From: Longimycelium tulufanense
Lineage (GTDB): Bacteria > Actinomycetota > Actinomycetes > Mycobacteriales > Pseudonocardiaceae
Assembly: GCF_014645795.1 (NCBI RefSeq)
Contig: NZ_BMMK01000028.1
Span: 1 to 64,000 of the forward strand
Length of the DNA stretch: 64,000 bases
Direction of reading: 5' to 3'
Part shown: positions 17,167 through 25,813 of the stretch, one piece after another
How positions within the stretch are numbered: position 1 is the stretch's first letter
Layout of the letters: the number at the start of each line of letters is the position of its first letter
Notes under the pieces: generated by a model
The model's input: the letters and a program-made list of their open reading frames with translations, nothing else
Told to the model about the DNA's origin: nothing
Database searches by the model: none
Made by a program: the position numbers and the translations under genes

Positions 17167-18084
17167 GTGACCGAGACCGAGACCGGGCAGAACGACGTCG
17201 CGCAGGTGACCGGCACCGCCCGGGTCAAGCGCGGGATGGCCGAGATGCTCAAGGGCGGCGTGATCATGGACGTGGTCACCCCCGAGCAGGCCAAGATCGC
17301 CGAGGACGCCGGCGCCGTGGCCGTCATGGCCCTGGAGCGGGTGCCGGCGGACATCCGGGCCCAGGGCGGCGTGGCGCGGATGAGCGACCCGGACCTGATC
17401 GACAAGATCATCGACGCGGTCTCCATCCCGGTGATGGCCAAGGCCCGGATCGGCCACTTCGTCGAGGCGCAGGTGCTGCAGGCACTCGGCGTGGACTACG
17501 TCGACGAGTCCGAGGTGCTCACCCCGGCCGACGAGGCCAACCACATCGACAAGTGGGCGTTCACCGTGCCGTTCGTGTGCGGCGCCACCAACCTCGGGGA
17601 GGCGCTGCGCCGGATCACTGAGGGCGCGGCGATGATCCGCTCCAAGGGCGAGGCCGGGACCGGGAACGTCGTCGAGGCCACCCGGCACATGCGGGAGATC
17701 CGGGCGGAGATCCGTCGGCTCACCGTGCTCGATGAGGCGGAGCTCTATGCCGCGGCCAAGGAGCTGCGCGCACCCTACGAGCTGGTCAAGGAGATCGCCG
17801 AGACCGGGAAGCTCCCGGTGGTGCTGTTCACCGCGGGCGGGATCGCCACGCCCGCGGACGCGGCGATGATGATGCAGCTCGGCGCCGAGGGCGTGTTCGT
17901 CGGCTCCGGGATCTTCAAGTCGGGCGACCCGGCGAAGCGGGCCGAGGCGATCGTGAAGGCCACGACCTTCCACGACGACCCGGACGTGATCGCCAAGGTG
18001 TCCCGCGGCCTGGGGGAGGCCATGGTCGGCCTGAACGTGACGGAGCTCCCGGAGACCCAGCGCCTGGCCACCCGCGGCTGGTAA
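17167..18084 (+). CDS. pdxS: Pyridoxal 5'-phosphate synthase lyase subunit
   Basis: PdxS (Pdx1) builds pyridoxal phosphate from ribose 5-phosphate, glyceraldehyde 3-phosphate and ammonia supplied by the glutaminase PdxT. It has 305 residues and a TIM barrel. Conserved Asp35 in MDVVTPEQA, catalytic Lys92 in MAKARIGH and Lys160 in [14 protein letters not shown] are present, as is the phosphate loop [13 protein letters not shown] at 17167 gives the family N-terminus; GGAGTGGAAAGGG lies upstream. A TAGGAT at 17098 could be its -10. Its partner pdxT is about 6 kb away, separated by transport and toxin-antitoxin genes, whereas the two are usually close in actinobacteria. Confidence 0.96.
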   Translation: MTETETGQNDVAQVTGTARVKRGMAEMLKGGVIMDVVTPEQAKIAEDAGAVAVMALERVPADIRAQGGVARMSDPDLIDKIIDAVSIPVMAKARIGHFVEAQVLQALGVDYVDESEVLTPADEANHIDKWAFTVPFVCGATNLGEALRRITEGAAMIRSKGEAGTGNVVEATRHMREIRAEIRRLTVLDEAELYAAAKELRAPYELVKEIAETGKLPVVLFTAGGIATPADAAMMMQLGAEGVFVGSGIFKSGDPAKRAEAIVKATTFHDDPDVIAKVSRGLGEAMVGLNVTELPETQRLATRGW

Positions 18085-18105
18085 CTCCCCGAGATGTCGT
18101 GTCTC

Positions 18106-18135
18106 TGAGGGCCCTGGCTTGCGCCAGGGCCCTCA
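18106..18135. terminator. Hairpin after pdxS
   Basis: A perfect 13-bp stem (18106-18118 with 18123-18135) with a TTGC loop lies between convergent pdxS and vapC. No T-run follows on the plus strand. Confidence 0.65.
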
Positions 18136-18166
18136 ACCAATTCCTGGGATAGAGCTCGATCTCCGC

Positions 18167-18544
18167 CTAATGCGTGTTCGAGCCGGCCAGCTTGGCGTCA
18201 CACGTGACCAGAGGCAGTCCGAGATCTTCCGCGAGCGTGATGTATGCGGCGTCGTAGGAGGTAATGCTGTGCCGTAGCTGCCAGATCCGCTCTATGTAGG
18301 GCGTGTGCGGTGCTCGGGCAAGGGTGAAGACCTTGAGGTTCTCCATCACTCCCTCGGCGGTGTCCTCAGACATCTCCCCCCGGATCACTTGTGCGCGGAT
18401 GGCACCGATCACCTCGACGTCGATCAACGCCGGAGCTGCGGCAACACCAGACAGCAGGCGCTTGACGAGGTCGCGGTCGGGGTTGCGGGCGCCGAGGAAC
18501 TCGACGAGGGCGGAGGCGTCGATCACGAAGTCCGGCCTTACCAT
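18167..18544 (-). CDS. vapC: VapC-type PIN-domain ribonuclease toxin
   Basis: PIN-domain endoribonuclease of 125 residues. The four acidic metal-binding residues are all visible: Asp9 in VIDASALVEFL, Glu44 in IDVEVIGAI, Asp98 in SYDAAYITLAE and Asp116 in LVTCDAKLA. Toxins of this class cut specific tRNA or rRNA sites when their antitoxin is degraded; the target here is unknown. The ATG overlaps the stop of the upstream antitoxin gene by 7 bp, giving the usual coupled antitoxin-toxin order. It is convergent with pdxS. Confidence 0.9.
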   Translation of the reverse strand: MVRPDFVIDASALVEFLGARNPDRDLVKRLLSGVAAAPALIDVEVIGAIRAQVIRGEMSEDTAEGVMENLKVFTLARAPHTPYIERIWQLRHSITSYDAAYITLAEDLGLPLVTCDAKLAGSNTH

Positions 18545-18774
18545 TCGGCGCGTTCCTTCCGCATCTGGCGGATCGACTCGGCGATCAGTTCACGATCGAC
18601 TCCGCCCGCGCGCCGTTCGTCGGCTCGTCGAAGGATCTCTTCTGTGGGAAGGGTGTCTGTCATCTCTTCCAGCTGACGACTCAGGTAGGCGGTCATGTCG
18701 AAGCCGCGAGCGGTCAGGTGCGAGTCCCGCCGAGGCCGCGGAGACCCGGGACCGCTGTGTGGTTGTTCACTCAT
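18538..18774 (-). CDS. vapB: VapB-type antitoxin
   Basis: Small 78-residue protein immediately upstream of the PIN toxin and overlapping its start, which is the main evidence for its role. No DNA-binding fold is obvious at the N-terminus, which is rich in Ser, Pro and Arg. The C-terminal half (LSRQLEEMTDTLPTEEILRR) forms an amphipathic helix that would wrap the toxin. ATG at 18774 was chosen; a GTG three codons earlier is possible. In VapBC pairs the complex represses its own promoter, but I see no clear operator here. Confidence 0.75.
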   Translation of the reverse strand: MSEQPHSGPGSPRPRRDSHLTARGFDMTAYLSRQLEEMTDTLPTEEILRRADERRAGGVDRELIAESIRQMRKERAEW

Positions 18775-18869
18775 GGCTTCCACGCTGTCGGCGGCTGCCG
18801 CCGTAGACCTGAAGCTTGCAGTCGTGTTGGTGCTCGATAGAGCCGACCCGGGCGGGCTTGATCACGCCC

Positions 18870-19436
18870 TTACACGTGTTCCATGACGAGGACGTAGCTC
18901 GTTCCTTCCGTCAGGGCCTGGTACACGTGCGGGACGTCGCCCGGGAACGTGGCGTAGTCGCCGGGGGCCAGCTCCACAGCGTTGTCCACCGGCCCCGTGC
19001 GCAGGCGCCCCCGGTTGACCACCAGGTGCTCCACGGTCCCCGGAATATGCGGGTCCGCGTGCCGCGGTCGGTCGGGCTCGATCCCGATCATGTAGATATC
19101 CCGCCGCGCGTTCGGCGGGCAGGAAGAGAGCAGCGTCGCCGCGTAGTGCGTCTGCTCCGAGTGGATCGTGGGCCCCTCGCCGGCCCGGCGCACGCGCACC
19201 TGCGGCGTGGGCGGCTCCACGAGCCGGCTGAACGGCACCCCGAGCGCCACCCCGAGCGCCCACAACGTCTCCACGCTCGGGTTCCCGCTGGCCGACTCCA
19301 GCTGGGACACCGTCGACTTCGCGATCCCGGCCCGCTTGGCCAGCTCCGACAACGACATCCCGACCCGCTCCCGCTCCCGGCGCAGGGCGGTGGCGATGAC
19401 GTCCAGCGGCGCACCGCGGCGATCGTCCTGGTTCAT
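18870..19436 (-). CDS. XRE-family regulator with C-terminal cupin sensor
   Basis: Transcription factor of 188 residues. The N-terminal Cro/CI helix-turn-helix (about 10-65) contains MSLSELAKRAGIAKSTVSQL, and the C-terminal cupin barrel (about 110-185) has HIPGTVEHLVVNRGRL and ELAPGDYATFPGDVPHVY. Such proteins sense a small ligand, often an amino acid or metal, and control an adjacent transporter. It is divergent from azlCD, 68 bp away, and the spacer carries two matching palindromes that are candidate operators. ATG at 19436 has GGAG nine bases upstream; an in-frame ATG at 19457 is less well placed. Regulation of azlCD and of itself is inferred from this layout. Confidence 0.9.
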   Translation of the reverse strand: MNQDDRRGAPLDVIATALRRERERVGMSLSELAKRAGIAKSTVSQLESASGNPSVETLWALGVALGVPFSRLVEPPTPQVRVRRAGEGPTIHSEQTHYAATLLSSCPPNARRDIYMIGIEPDRPRHADPHIPGTVEHLVVNRGRLRTGPVDNAVELAPGDYATFPGDVPHVYQALTEGTSYVLVMEHV

Positions 19437-19459
19437 GCGTTCGCTCCAGCGAATCATTC

Positions 19460-19524
19460 GTTCGTGTTGACGAACAGGACCGATGCTGTTCAGCATACGG
19501 GTCGATGTGTTCGATATGGCGAAC
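19460..19524. promoter_or_regulatory. Paired palindromes, candidate operators of the XRE-cupin regulator
   Basis: GTTCGTGTTGACGAAC (19460-19475) and GTTCGATATGGCGAAC (19509-19524) share half-sites GTTCG and CGAAC across 16 bp and are 49 bp apart. The second covers the proposed azlC start codon region. The half-sites are in the opposite order to the actinobacterial SOS box, so LexA is not implied. Confidence 0.6.
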
Positions 19525-20203
19525 CCTGGATCGCAAACTCCTCCGTGACGCCCTGGCGGTGGCGGCCGCCACGGGCGTGATCGGCATCTCCTTCGGCGCG
19601 ATCGCCGTGGCCAGCGGCATGCCCGCCTGGCTGGCCGCCGCAATGTCAACGCTGGTCTTCGCGGGCGGCTCGCAGTTCATGGCGCTGGGCGTGCTGGCCG
19701 CCGGCGGTGGTGCGGTCGCCGCCGTGCTTGCGGCGTTGCTGCTCAACGTCCGCCACCTGCCGTTCGGTCTGGCGATCGCCGACGTGCTCGGGCCCGGCCG
19801 CGTCGACCGCTTCCTCGGCTGCCACCTGATGACCGACGAAACCGTCGCCTTCGCGCTCACCCAGACCGACCCCCGGCGCCGCCGGGTCGCCTACTGGACG
19901 AGCGCGACTGCGTTGTTCGTCACCTGGAACACCGGCGTGTTGGTCGGCGCGTTCGCCGGACAGGCGCTCGGGGACCCCAACGCGTTCGGCGTCGACGCGG
20001 CCTTCCCCGCCAGCATCATCGCGCTCCTGCTGCCCGCGCTGCGCGACCGGGCCACCGCCCGGGTCGCCCTCGCCGCGGCCACCGTGGCCCTCGCCACCAC
20101 GCCGGTGTTGCCGGCCGGCCTCCCCGTGCTGCTGGCCCTGCTCGGTCTCCTCGCCGCCTACACCACGGCGAAACCGCAGGTCAGCGAGGAGAAGATCGGA
20201 TGA
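19505..20203 (+). CDS. azlC: AzlC-family branched-chain amino acid exporter, large subunit
   Basis: Membrane protein of 232 residues with about seven hydrophobic segments, matching AzlC/YgaZ, the large subunit of a two-component exporter for branched-chain amino acids or analogues. The family block SFGAIAVASGMPAWLAAAMS, then FAGGSQFMALG and LLNVRHLPFGLA, is clear. The ATG at 19505 has no ribosome site, so the message may be leaderless. The following AzlD gene overlaps by 4 bp. A divergent XRE-cupin regulator and two palindromes near the start suggest ligand-controlled expression. Confidence 0.9.
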   Translation: MCSIWRTLDRKLLRDALAVAAATGVIGISFGAIAVASGMPAWLAAAMSTLVFAGGSQFMALGVLAAGGGAVAAVLAALLLNVRHLPFGLAIADVLGPGRVDRFLGCHLMTDETVAFALTQTDPRRRRVAYWTSATALFVTWNTGVLVGAFAGQALGDPNAFGVDAAFPASIIALLLPALRDRATARVALAAATVALATTPVLPAGLPVLLALLGLLAAYTTAKPQVSEEKIG

Positions 20204-20508
20204 CCCTCACCACCGTGCTCGTTCTTGCTTCAGGCACTTATGCTTTGCGCTTGGCCGGGCCGCTGCTGCGGGACCGGCTGCACCTGCCCGAGCGGGTCGA
20301 GCGGATCATGTCCCACGCGGCCACTGCGTTGCTCGCCGCGCTCGTGGCGACCGCGGCGTTGACCGCCGACGGCGGGTTCTCCGGGTGGGCACGACCCCTC
20401 GGGGTGGCCGTCGGGGCGCTCGCCGCCTGGCGCCGGCTGCCGTTCGTGGCGGTGGTCGTGCTCGCCGCGTCGACCACCGCGCTCCTGCGGCTGGTCGGCA
20501 TCCCCTGA
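20200..20508 (+). CDS. azlD: AzlD-family exporter small subunit
   Basis: Membrane protein of 102 residues with three to four helices, the partner of AzlC. The motif ASGTYALRLAGPLL near the N-terminus and a C-terminal LRLVGI are typical of AzlD/YgaH. ATG overlaps the azlC stop (ATGA), consistent with stoichiometric translation. Substrate specificity cannot be read from the sequence. Confidence 0.9.
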   Translation: MTLTTVLVLASGTYALRLAGPLLRDRLHLPERVERIMSHAATALLAALVATAALTADGGFSGWARPLGVAVGALAAWRRLPFVAVVVLAASTTALLRLVGIP

Positions 20509-20637
20509 CAGGGAAAAGAGGTGTGCCGCGCGCCGTGCCCGCGACCCGGGCCGGCCGCGGCCGAGGGCACCCGTGTGTCCGGCGCACCCGCCGGGGGCGC
20601 GGGTGTCGTACCTGAAGCGACGAGGAGGGCTTGCGGC

Positions 20638-22071
20638 GTGGATTCGCTGGGGCTGAAGAGCGCCGTGGGCGCCAAGGGCGCGGACGGCGTCACCGCGGGG
20701 GACGAGGGTTACGCGAAATCCCTCACCAACCGCCAGATCCAGATGATCGCCATCGGCGGCGCCATCGGTGTGGGCCTGTTGCTGGGGGCCGGTGGCCGCC
20801 TGCAGTTCGTCGGCCCGGGCCTGGTGCTGTCCTACGCCATTTCCGGCGTGGCCGCGTTCTTCGTGATGCGCGCCCTGGGCGAGCTCGTGCTGCACCGCAC
20901 CACGTCCGGCAGCTTCGTGGAGTACGCCCGCGAGTTCATCGGGCCCTGGGCGGGCTTCGCCAGCGGCTGGATGTACTGGCTGAACTGGGCGATGACCGGT
21001 ATCGCCGAGTGCACGGCCGCCGCGATCTACGTCAGCCGCTGGCTGCCCGATGTCCCGCAGTGGATCACCGCGCTGGTCGCGTTGGGTGTGTTGCTGGTCG
21101 TCAACCTGTTGTCGGTGAAGCTGTTCGGCGAGCTGGAGTTCTGGTTCGCGCTGGTCAAGGTGCTGGCCATCGTCGTCTTCCTGTTCGTTGGTCTCGCCCT
21201 GATCACCACCGGTGCCTCGGTGGGCGACACCGGGCACCACGCCGGGATCGGCAACCTGACCGAGCACAACGGCTTCCTGCCCAACGGCTTCCCCGTGGTG
21301 TTGATGGCGTTGCAGGGCGTGATCTTCGCGTTCGCCGCGATCGAGATGGTCGGCATCGCGGCGGGGGAGACCGACAACCCGCGCAAGGTGCTGCCCAAGG
21401 CGATCAACAGCGTGGTCGTCCGGATCGCGGTCTTCTACGTCGGCTCGATCCTGCTGCTCGCCCTGGTCCTGCCGTGGACGATGTACAGCGGCAACGAGAG
21501 CCCGTTCGTCACGGTCTTTTCCCACCTGGGGGTTCCGGCCGCCGGCGACATCATGAATGCGGTGGTGCTGACCGCGGCACTGTCGTCCTGTAATTCCGGT
21601 TTGTACTCGACCGCCCGGATTCTGCGCTCCCTCTCCCAGCGGGGCGAGGCCCCGGCGTTCACCGCCAGGATGAGTCGGCGCCAGGTCCCCTATGGCGGCA
21701 TCCTGTTTACCGGTTTTGTCTATCTCTGTGGTGTGGCGCTCAACTACTGGATCCCGACGGACGCTTTCGACATCGCGGTCAACGTGGCCTCGCTGGGCAT
21801 CATCACCACCTGGATGACGTTGTTGTTCTGCCAGATCCAGCTACGTCGGAAGGCGCTGCGCGGCGAGATCGAGCGCCCCTCGTTCCGCATGCCGGGCGCG
21901 CCCTACACGGGCTGGGCCACGCTGGCCTTCCTGGTGGGCTGCCTGGGCCTGATGGCCTTCTCCGACGACTGGAAACAGCAGGTCGCGGTGGCCCTGGCGC
22001 CGGTGCTGGCGATCGTGCTCGCGGTGGGTTGGCGGATCATCGAGACCCGCCGCGCCGGGAACCAGGTCTGA
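20638..22071 (+). CDS. ansP: L-asparagine permease-like APC transporter, copy 1
   Basis: Amino acid/H+ symporter of the APC superfamily, 477 residues and about 12 membrane helices. It resembles E. coli AnsP along its length: SLTNRQIQMIAIGGAIGVG near the start, RALGELVLHR, SFVEYAREFIGPWAGFASG, then LTAALSSCNSGLYSTARIL and NVASLGIITTWM. Specificity for asparagine is inferred from similarity. GTG at 20638 follows GAGGAGGG. It starts 129 bp after azlD and is followed by a terminator, so it is probably its own unit. A close paralogue follows, with most positions identical by eye from the first helix to the C-terminus. Confidence 0.9.
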   Translation: MDSLGLKSAVGAKGADGVTAGDEGYAKSLTNRQIQMIAIGGAIGVGLLLGAGGRLQFVGPGLVLSYAISGVAAFFVMRALGELVLHRTTSGSFVEYAREFIGPWAGFASGWMYWLNWAMTGIAECTAAAIYVSRWLPDVPQWITALVALGVLLVVNLLSVKLFGELEFWFALVKVLAIVVFLFVGLALITTGASVGDTGHHAGIGNLTEHNGFLPNGFPVVLMALQGVIFAFAAIEMVGIAAGETDNPRKVLPKAINSVVVRIAVFYVGSILLLALVLPWTMYSGNESPFVTVFSHLGVPAAGDIMNAVVLTAALSSCNSGLYSTARILRSLSQRGEAPAFTARMSRRQVPYGGILFTGFVYLCGVALNYWIPTDAFDIAVNVASLGIITTWMTLLFCQIQLRRKALRGEIERPSFRMPGAPYTGWATLAFLVGCLGLMAFSDDWKQQVAVALAPVLAIVLAVGWRIIETRRAGNQV

Positions 22072-22092
22072 AGTTCTCGTTGACAGTTTTGC

Positions 22093-22126
22093 CAGGGGTG
22101 GAGCCGCGCCGGCGGTTCCACCCCTG
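22093..22126 (+). terminator. Terminator of ansP copy 1
   Basis: A 10-bp stem (22093-22102 with 22117-22126) with an internal GC-rich hairpin loop is followed by TTGTCTTCC. It separates the two permease genes. Confidence 0.75.
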
Positions 22127-22421
22127 TTGTCTTCCTGCCGAACCACCTGCCCCGCCGTGCCCCACGCCACACCATGATTTCGTTGTGTCGATCACAACAA
22201 AGGCGGGCTGGCTCACGTTTCGCCCGGAACGATCCCGCCGTTTGTTACGGACAGTGATCATCTGGTCATATTCCTTACCGCGAACGTGGTGATGTGATCC
22301 CTGTTACGTCACTGCCTGTCGATTTCGTGGCTTCGGGTTAACGGTGGCTATCGTCCGGCCTTCGAGGGCTGGTCGGGTAGCGGGAGACCCGACCACAACA
22401 GTTGACGGGAGGGCTCGCAGC
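22127..22421. other. Intergenic leader of ansP copy 2 with a palindrome
   Basis: No gene is visible. GTTGTG and CACAAC flank a 5-bp spacer at 22182-22198, a candidate operator. The stretch 22240-22320 is unusually A/T-rich for the region and likely contains the promoter (for example TTGTTA at 22242 and CATATT at 22267). No equivalent palindrome precedes copy 1, so the two copies may be controlled differently. Confidence 0.45.
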
Positions 22422-23897
22422 GTGGATTCGCTGGAGCTGAATCGCACCCCTGGCACCCCGGGTGCCGGCGGGGTCGACACCGGGGACGACGGCTACGCCA
22501 AGTCCCTCACCAACCGCCAGGTGCAGATGATCGCCATCGGCGGCGCCATCGGCGTCGGCCTCTTCCTCGGCGCCGGTGGCCGGTTGCAGGCCGCGGGACC
22601 GGGCTTGGTGCTTTCCTACGCGGCTGCCGGTATCGCCGCCTTCTTCGTGATGCGTGCCCTGGGCGAGCTCGTGCTGCACCGGCCCGTCGCGGGTAGCTTC
22701 GTGGAGTACGCCCGTGAGTTCATCGGACCGTGGGCCGGCTTCGCCAGCGGCTGGATGTACTGGGTCAACTGGGCGATGACCGGCATCGCCGAGATCACCG
22801 CCGCCGCCATCTACGTGCACAAGTGGCTGCCCGACGTCCCGCAGTGGATCACCGCGCTGATCGCGTTGGGCGTGTTGCTGGTCATCAACCTGTTGTCGGT
22901 GAAGCTGTTCGGCGAGCTGGAGTTCTGGTTCTCCGTCATCAAGGTGCTCGCGATCGTCGTCTTCCTGTTCGTCGGCCTCGCCCTGGTGATCACCAGCGCC
23001 GGTATCGGCGACACCGGTGTGCACGCCGCGGTGAGCAACCTGACCACGCACGACGGCTTCCTGCCCATGGGCTTCCCGGTCGTGCTGCTGGCCCTGCAGG
23101 GCGTGATCTTCGCCTACTCGGCCATCGAGATGGTCGGTATCGCGGCGGGCGAGACCCAGAACCCGCACAAGGTGATCCCACGCGCCGTCAACGGCGTCGT
23201 CTGGCGGATCGGCATCTTCTACATCGGGTCGGTCCTGCTGCTGACGATGATCCTGCCGTGGACCATGTACAGCGGTAAAGAAAGCCCGTTCGTGACCGTC
23301 TTCTCCGCCCTGGGTGTCCCCGGCGCCGGCGACCTGATGAACGCGGTGGTGCTGACCGCGGCACTGTCGTCGTGTAACTCCGGCCTCTACTCGACCGGCC
23401 GGATCCTGCGCTCACTGGCGAGCAAGGGCGAGGCACCCGCCTTCACCGCCCGGATGAGCAGCCGGCACGTGCCCTACGGCGGCATCCTCTTCACCGCGAT
23501 CGTCTACCTGTTCGGTGTCTTCCTGAACTACTTGGTCCCGTCCGCGGCGTTCGACATCGCGGTCAACGTGGCCTCGCTGGGCATCATCACCACGTGGATG
23601 ACCCTGCTGTTCTGCCAGGTCCGACTGCGACAGCGGGCGGCCCGCGGGGAGATCGAGCGGCCCTCGTTCCGGATGCCGGGCTCGCCCTACACCAACTACG
23701 GCGCGCTGGGCTTCCTCGTGCTGTGCCTCGCGCTGATGGCCTTCTCCGACGACTGGAAACAGCAGCTGGCGATCGCGCTGGCCCCGGTCCTGGCCGTGGT
23801 CCTGGTGGTGGGCTGGAAGCTGGTGTCCGCCCGGCGTCGCGCCGCGGAGGGGGCCACGGCCCTCGCGGCGGTCGCCGCCAGGGAGCCCGTCGACTGA
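22422..23897 (+). CDS. ansP: L-asparagine permease-like APC transporter, copy 2
   Basis: Second APC permease of 491 residues, the tandem paralogue of the gene at 20638. It shares the start VDSL, the helix-1 block SLTNRQVQMIAIGGAIGVG, SFVEYAREFIGPWAGFASG and LTAALSSCNSGLYSTGRIL. It differs mainly in the tail, which is longer and Ala-rich, and in the leader. At GKESPFVTVF and FLNYLVPSAAFDIAVN it looks closer to E. coli AnsP than copy 1 does. GTG at 22422 follows GGGAGGG. Its own promoter region and terminator make it independently transcribed. The pair is probably a lineage duplication with diverged regulation. Confidence 0.9.
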   Translation: MDSLELNRTPGTPGAGGVDTGDDGYAKSLTNRQVQMIAIGGAIGVGLFLGAGGRLQAAGPGLVLSYAAAGIAAFFVMRALGELVLHRPVAGSFVEYAREFIGPWAGFASGWMYWVNWAMTGIAEITAAAIYVHKWLPDVPQWITALIALGVLLVINLLSVKLFGELEFWFSVIKVLAIVVFLFVGLALVITSAGIGDTGVHAAVSNLTTHDGFLPMGFPVVLLALQGVIFAYSAIEMVGIAAGETQNPHKVIPRAVNGVVWRIGIFYIGSVLLLTMILPWTMYSGKESPFVTVFSALGVPGAGDLMNAVVLTAALSSCNSGLYSTGRILRSLASKGEAPAFTARMSSRHVPYGGILFTAIVYLFGVFLNYLVPSAAFDIAVNVASLGIITTWMTLLFCQVRLRQRAARGEIERPSFRMPGSPYTNYGALGFLVLCLALMAFSDDWKQQLAIALAPVLAVVLVVGWKLVSARRRAAEGATALAAVAAREPVD

Positions 23898-23913
23898 CCG
23901 TGATCCTTCTTCC

Positions 23914-23954
23914 GGGTGGGGCCGGGCCGGAACCACTCCGGCCCGGCCCCACCC
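23914..23954 (+). terminator. Long GC hairpin after ansP copy 2
   Basis: An 18-bp perfect stem (23914-23931 with 23937-23954) with a five-base loop and no T-run, 17 bp after the stop codon. Confidence 0.7.
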
Positions 23955-24020
23955 GTTCCGCCTGCCGGCAACTACCCTTCTGATCTGGAAGAACCCCTGA
24001 CGAACCGGAGGCATCCCGTC

Positions 24021-24641
24021 GTGTCCGCAGCCCAGCCCGTCATCGGCGTGCTCGCCCTTCAGGGTGACGTCCGCGAGCACCTGGTCGCGCTCGCCGAGTG
24101 CGACGTGCTCGCCCGTCCGGTGCGCCGCCCCGAGGAGCTGGCCGAGGTGCACGGCCTGGTGCTGCCCGGTGGCGAGTCCACCACGATGAGCCGGCTGCTG
24201 GAGACCTTCGAGCTGCTCGAGCCGCTGCGCGAGCGCCTGCGGGCCGGGATGTCCGCCTACGGCTCGTGCGCCGGCATGATCCTGCTCGCGACCAAGGCCC
24301 TGGACGCCCGGCCCGACCAGCACCAGCTCGGCGCGATCGACATGGTCGTCCGGCGCAACGCCTTCGGCCGGCAGGTCGACTCCTTCGAAGCCGACCTGGA
24401 CTTCACCGGCCTGCCCGGGGCGCCGCTGCACGCGGTGTTCATCCGCGCCCCCTGGGTGGAGTCCGTCGGCGCCGGGGTCGAGGTGCTGGCCACCATCCCC
24501 GACCGTCCGGAGGCCGGGGCGGCCGCCGGTAGGATCGTGGCGGTTCGCCAGGGGCAGGCGCTCGCCACCTCGTTCCATCCGGAGCTGACCGGTGACGGGC
24601 GCGTGCACCGCCTGTTCGTGGAGATCGTCCGCGCGTCCTGA
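24021..24641 (+). CDS. pdxT: Pyridoxal 5'-phosphate synthase glutaminase subunit
   Basis: Class I glutamine amidotransferase of 206 residues that releases ammonia from glutamine and channels it to PdxS. The nucleophile is Cys83 in [10 protein letters not shown], and the catalytic pair is His186 and Glu188 in SFHPEL. The oxyanion block [13 protein letters not shown] is present. GTG at 24021 has GGAGG upstream. It stands about 6 kb from pdxS on the same strand and 149 bp before yebC, keeping the pdxT-yebC adjacency seen in mycobacteria. Confidence 0.96.
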   Translation: MSAAQPVIGVLALQGDVREHLVALAECDVLARPVRRPEELAEVHGLVLPGGESTTMSRLLETFELLEPLRERLRAGMSAYGSCAGMILLATKALDARPDQHQLGAIDMVVRRNAFGRQVDSFEADLDFTGLPGAPLHAVFIRAPWVESVGAGVEVLATIPDRPEAGAAAGRIVAVRQGQALATSFHPELTGDGRVHRLFVEIVRAS

Positions 24642-24789
24642 CCGCGCCCGGCCACGCGCAGGCAAGGCAGTGGTAACACTGCGTGCCGACGCACTGTCGG
24701 TGTCCGGTGGCGACGGTGGGCGGCGTATCCCCTCCGCCCACGCGCACCGACCGGGTGCGGGGTGTCGGCGCAGCAACACAGGAGGAGAG

Positions 24790-25539
24790 ATGAGCGGCCA
24801 CTCCAAGTGGGCCACCACCAAACACAAGAAGGCCGCCCTCGACGCCAAGCGCGGCAAGCTGTTCGCGAAGCTCATCAAGAACATCGAGGTCGCCGCGCGG
24901 ACCGGTGGGGGTGACCCGGACGCCAACCCGACGCTGTACGACGCCGTGCAGAAGGCGCGGAAGAGCTCCGTGCCGATGGACAACATCCAGCGGGCGATCA
25001 AGCGCGGGTCGGGCGCCGAGGCCGGTGGTGCCGAGTACCAGACGATCATGTACGAGGGCTACGGGCCGAACGGGGTGGCCGTCCTCATCGAGTGCCTGAC
25101 CGACAACCGGAACCGGGCTGCCAGCGAGGTCCGCACCGCGGTGACCCGCAACGGCGGGAACATGGCCGACGCCGGGTCGGTGTCCTACCTGTTCAACCGC
25201 AAGGGCGTCGTCATCCTGTCCAAGGCCGGGCTCAGCGAGGACGACGTGCTCGGCGCGGTGCTCGACGCGGGTGCCGAGGAGGTCAACGACCTCGGCGAGC
25301 ACTACGAGGTGATCAGCGAGGCGTCCGACCTGGTCGAGGTGCGCAAGGCGCTGCAGGAGGCCGGGATCGACTACGAGTCGGCCGAGGCCAACTTCCTGCC
25401 GTCCACTTCGGTCCCGCTGGACGCCGAGGGCGCCCGCAAGGTTTTCAAGCTGGTCGAGGCGCTCGAGGACCTGGACGATGTCCAGAATGTATTCGCCAAC
25501 TACGATGTTCCGGACGAGGTGATGGCCGAGGTCGGCTGA
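24790..25539 (+). CDS. yebC: YebC/PmpR-family protein (TACO1-like)
   Basis: Soluble protein of 249 residues beginning [20 protein letters not shown], the family signature. Further blocks are [20 protein letters not shown] and [14 protein letters not shown]. The family has been described as DNA-binding regulators and, more recently, as ribosome-associated factors that help translate proline stretches; either role may apply. ATG at 24790 follows GGAGGAGAG. The order pdxT-yebC-ruvC is conserved in actinobacteria, here with three extra genes before ruvC. Confidence 0.94.
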   Translation: MSGHSKWATTKHKKAALDAKRGKLFAKLIKNIEVAARTGGGDPDANPTLYDAVQKARKSSVPMDNIQRAIKRGSGAEAGGAEYQTIMYEGYGPNGVAVLIECLTDNRNRAASEVRTAVTRNGGNMADAGSVSYLFNRKGVVILSKAGLSEDDVLGAVLDAGAEEVNDLGEHYEVISEASDLVEVRKALQEAGIDYESAEANFLPSTSVPLDAEGARKVFKLVEALEDLDDVQNVFANYDVPDEVMAEVG

Positions 25540-25813
25540 CCTCGCGGCAGACCTTGAGGCCGTGCCCACGGACCTGGTCCGGGGGCGCCGTGTTGTCCGA
25601 GCTGTTGTCCGCCCCCATTTTGCGCGCGCCTGTTGTCCGTCCCGGCTGTCCATCCGGTTGTGCATCCCGTAATTCGGCCCCGGCGAACGCCCCTGTCGAG
25701 CGGGAACCGTTCTCCGTCGCCGGATACATACCGCTGTCCGGAATCGCTTTGCCGCACGTCCACCCCGGCCCGGCGTGCCGCTTGCCGTAAGGCACTTGCG
25801 CGGTCGGCACAAT

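Noticed and set aside
19460-19475. Palindrome near azlC as a LexA box
   Set aside because: Its arms are GTTCG...CGAAC, the inverse of the CGAAC...GTTCG SOS box.
22182-22198. GTTGTG-N5-CACAAC as a Crp site
   Set aside because: The arms resemble TGTG/CACA, but the spacer is five rather than the eight bases needed between these tetramers.
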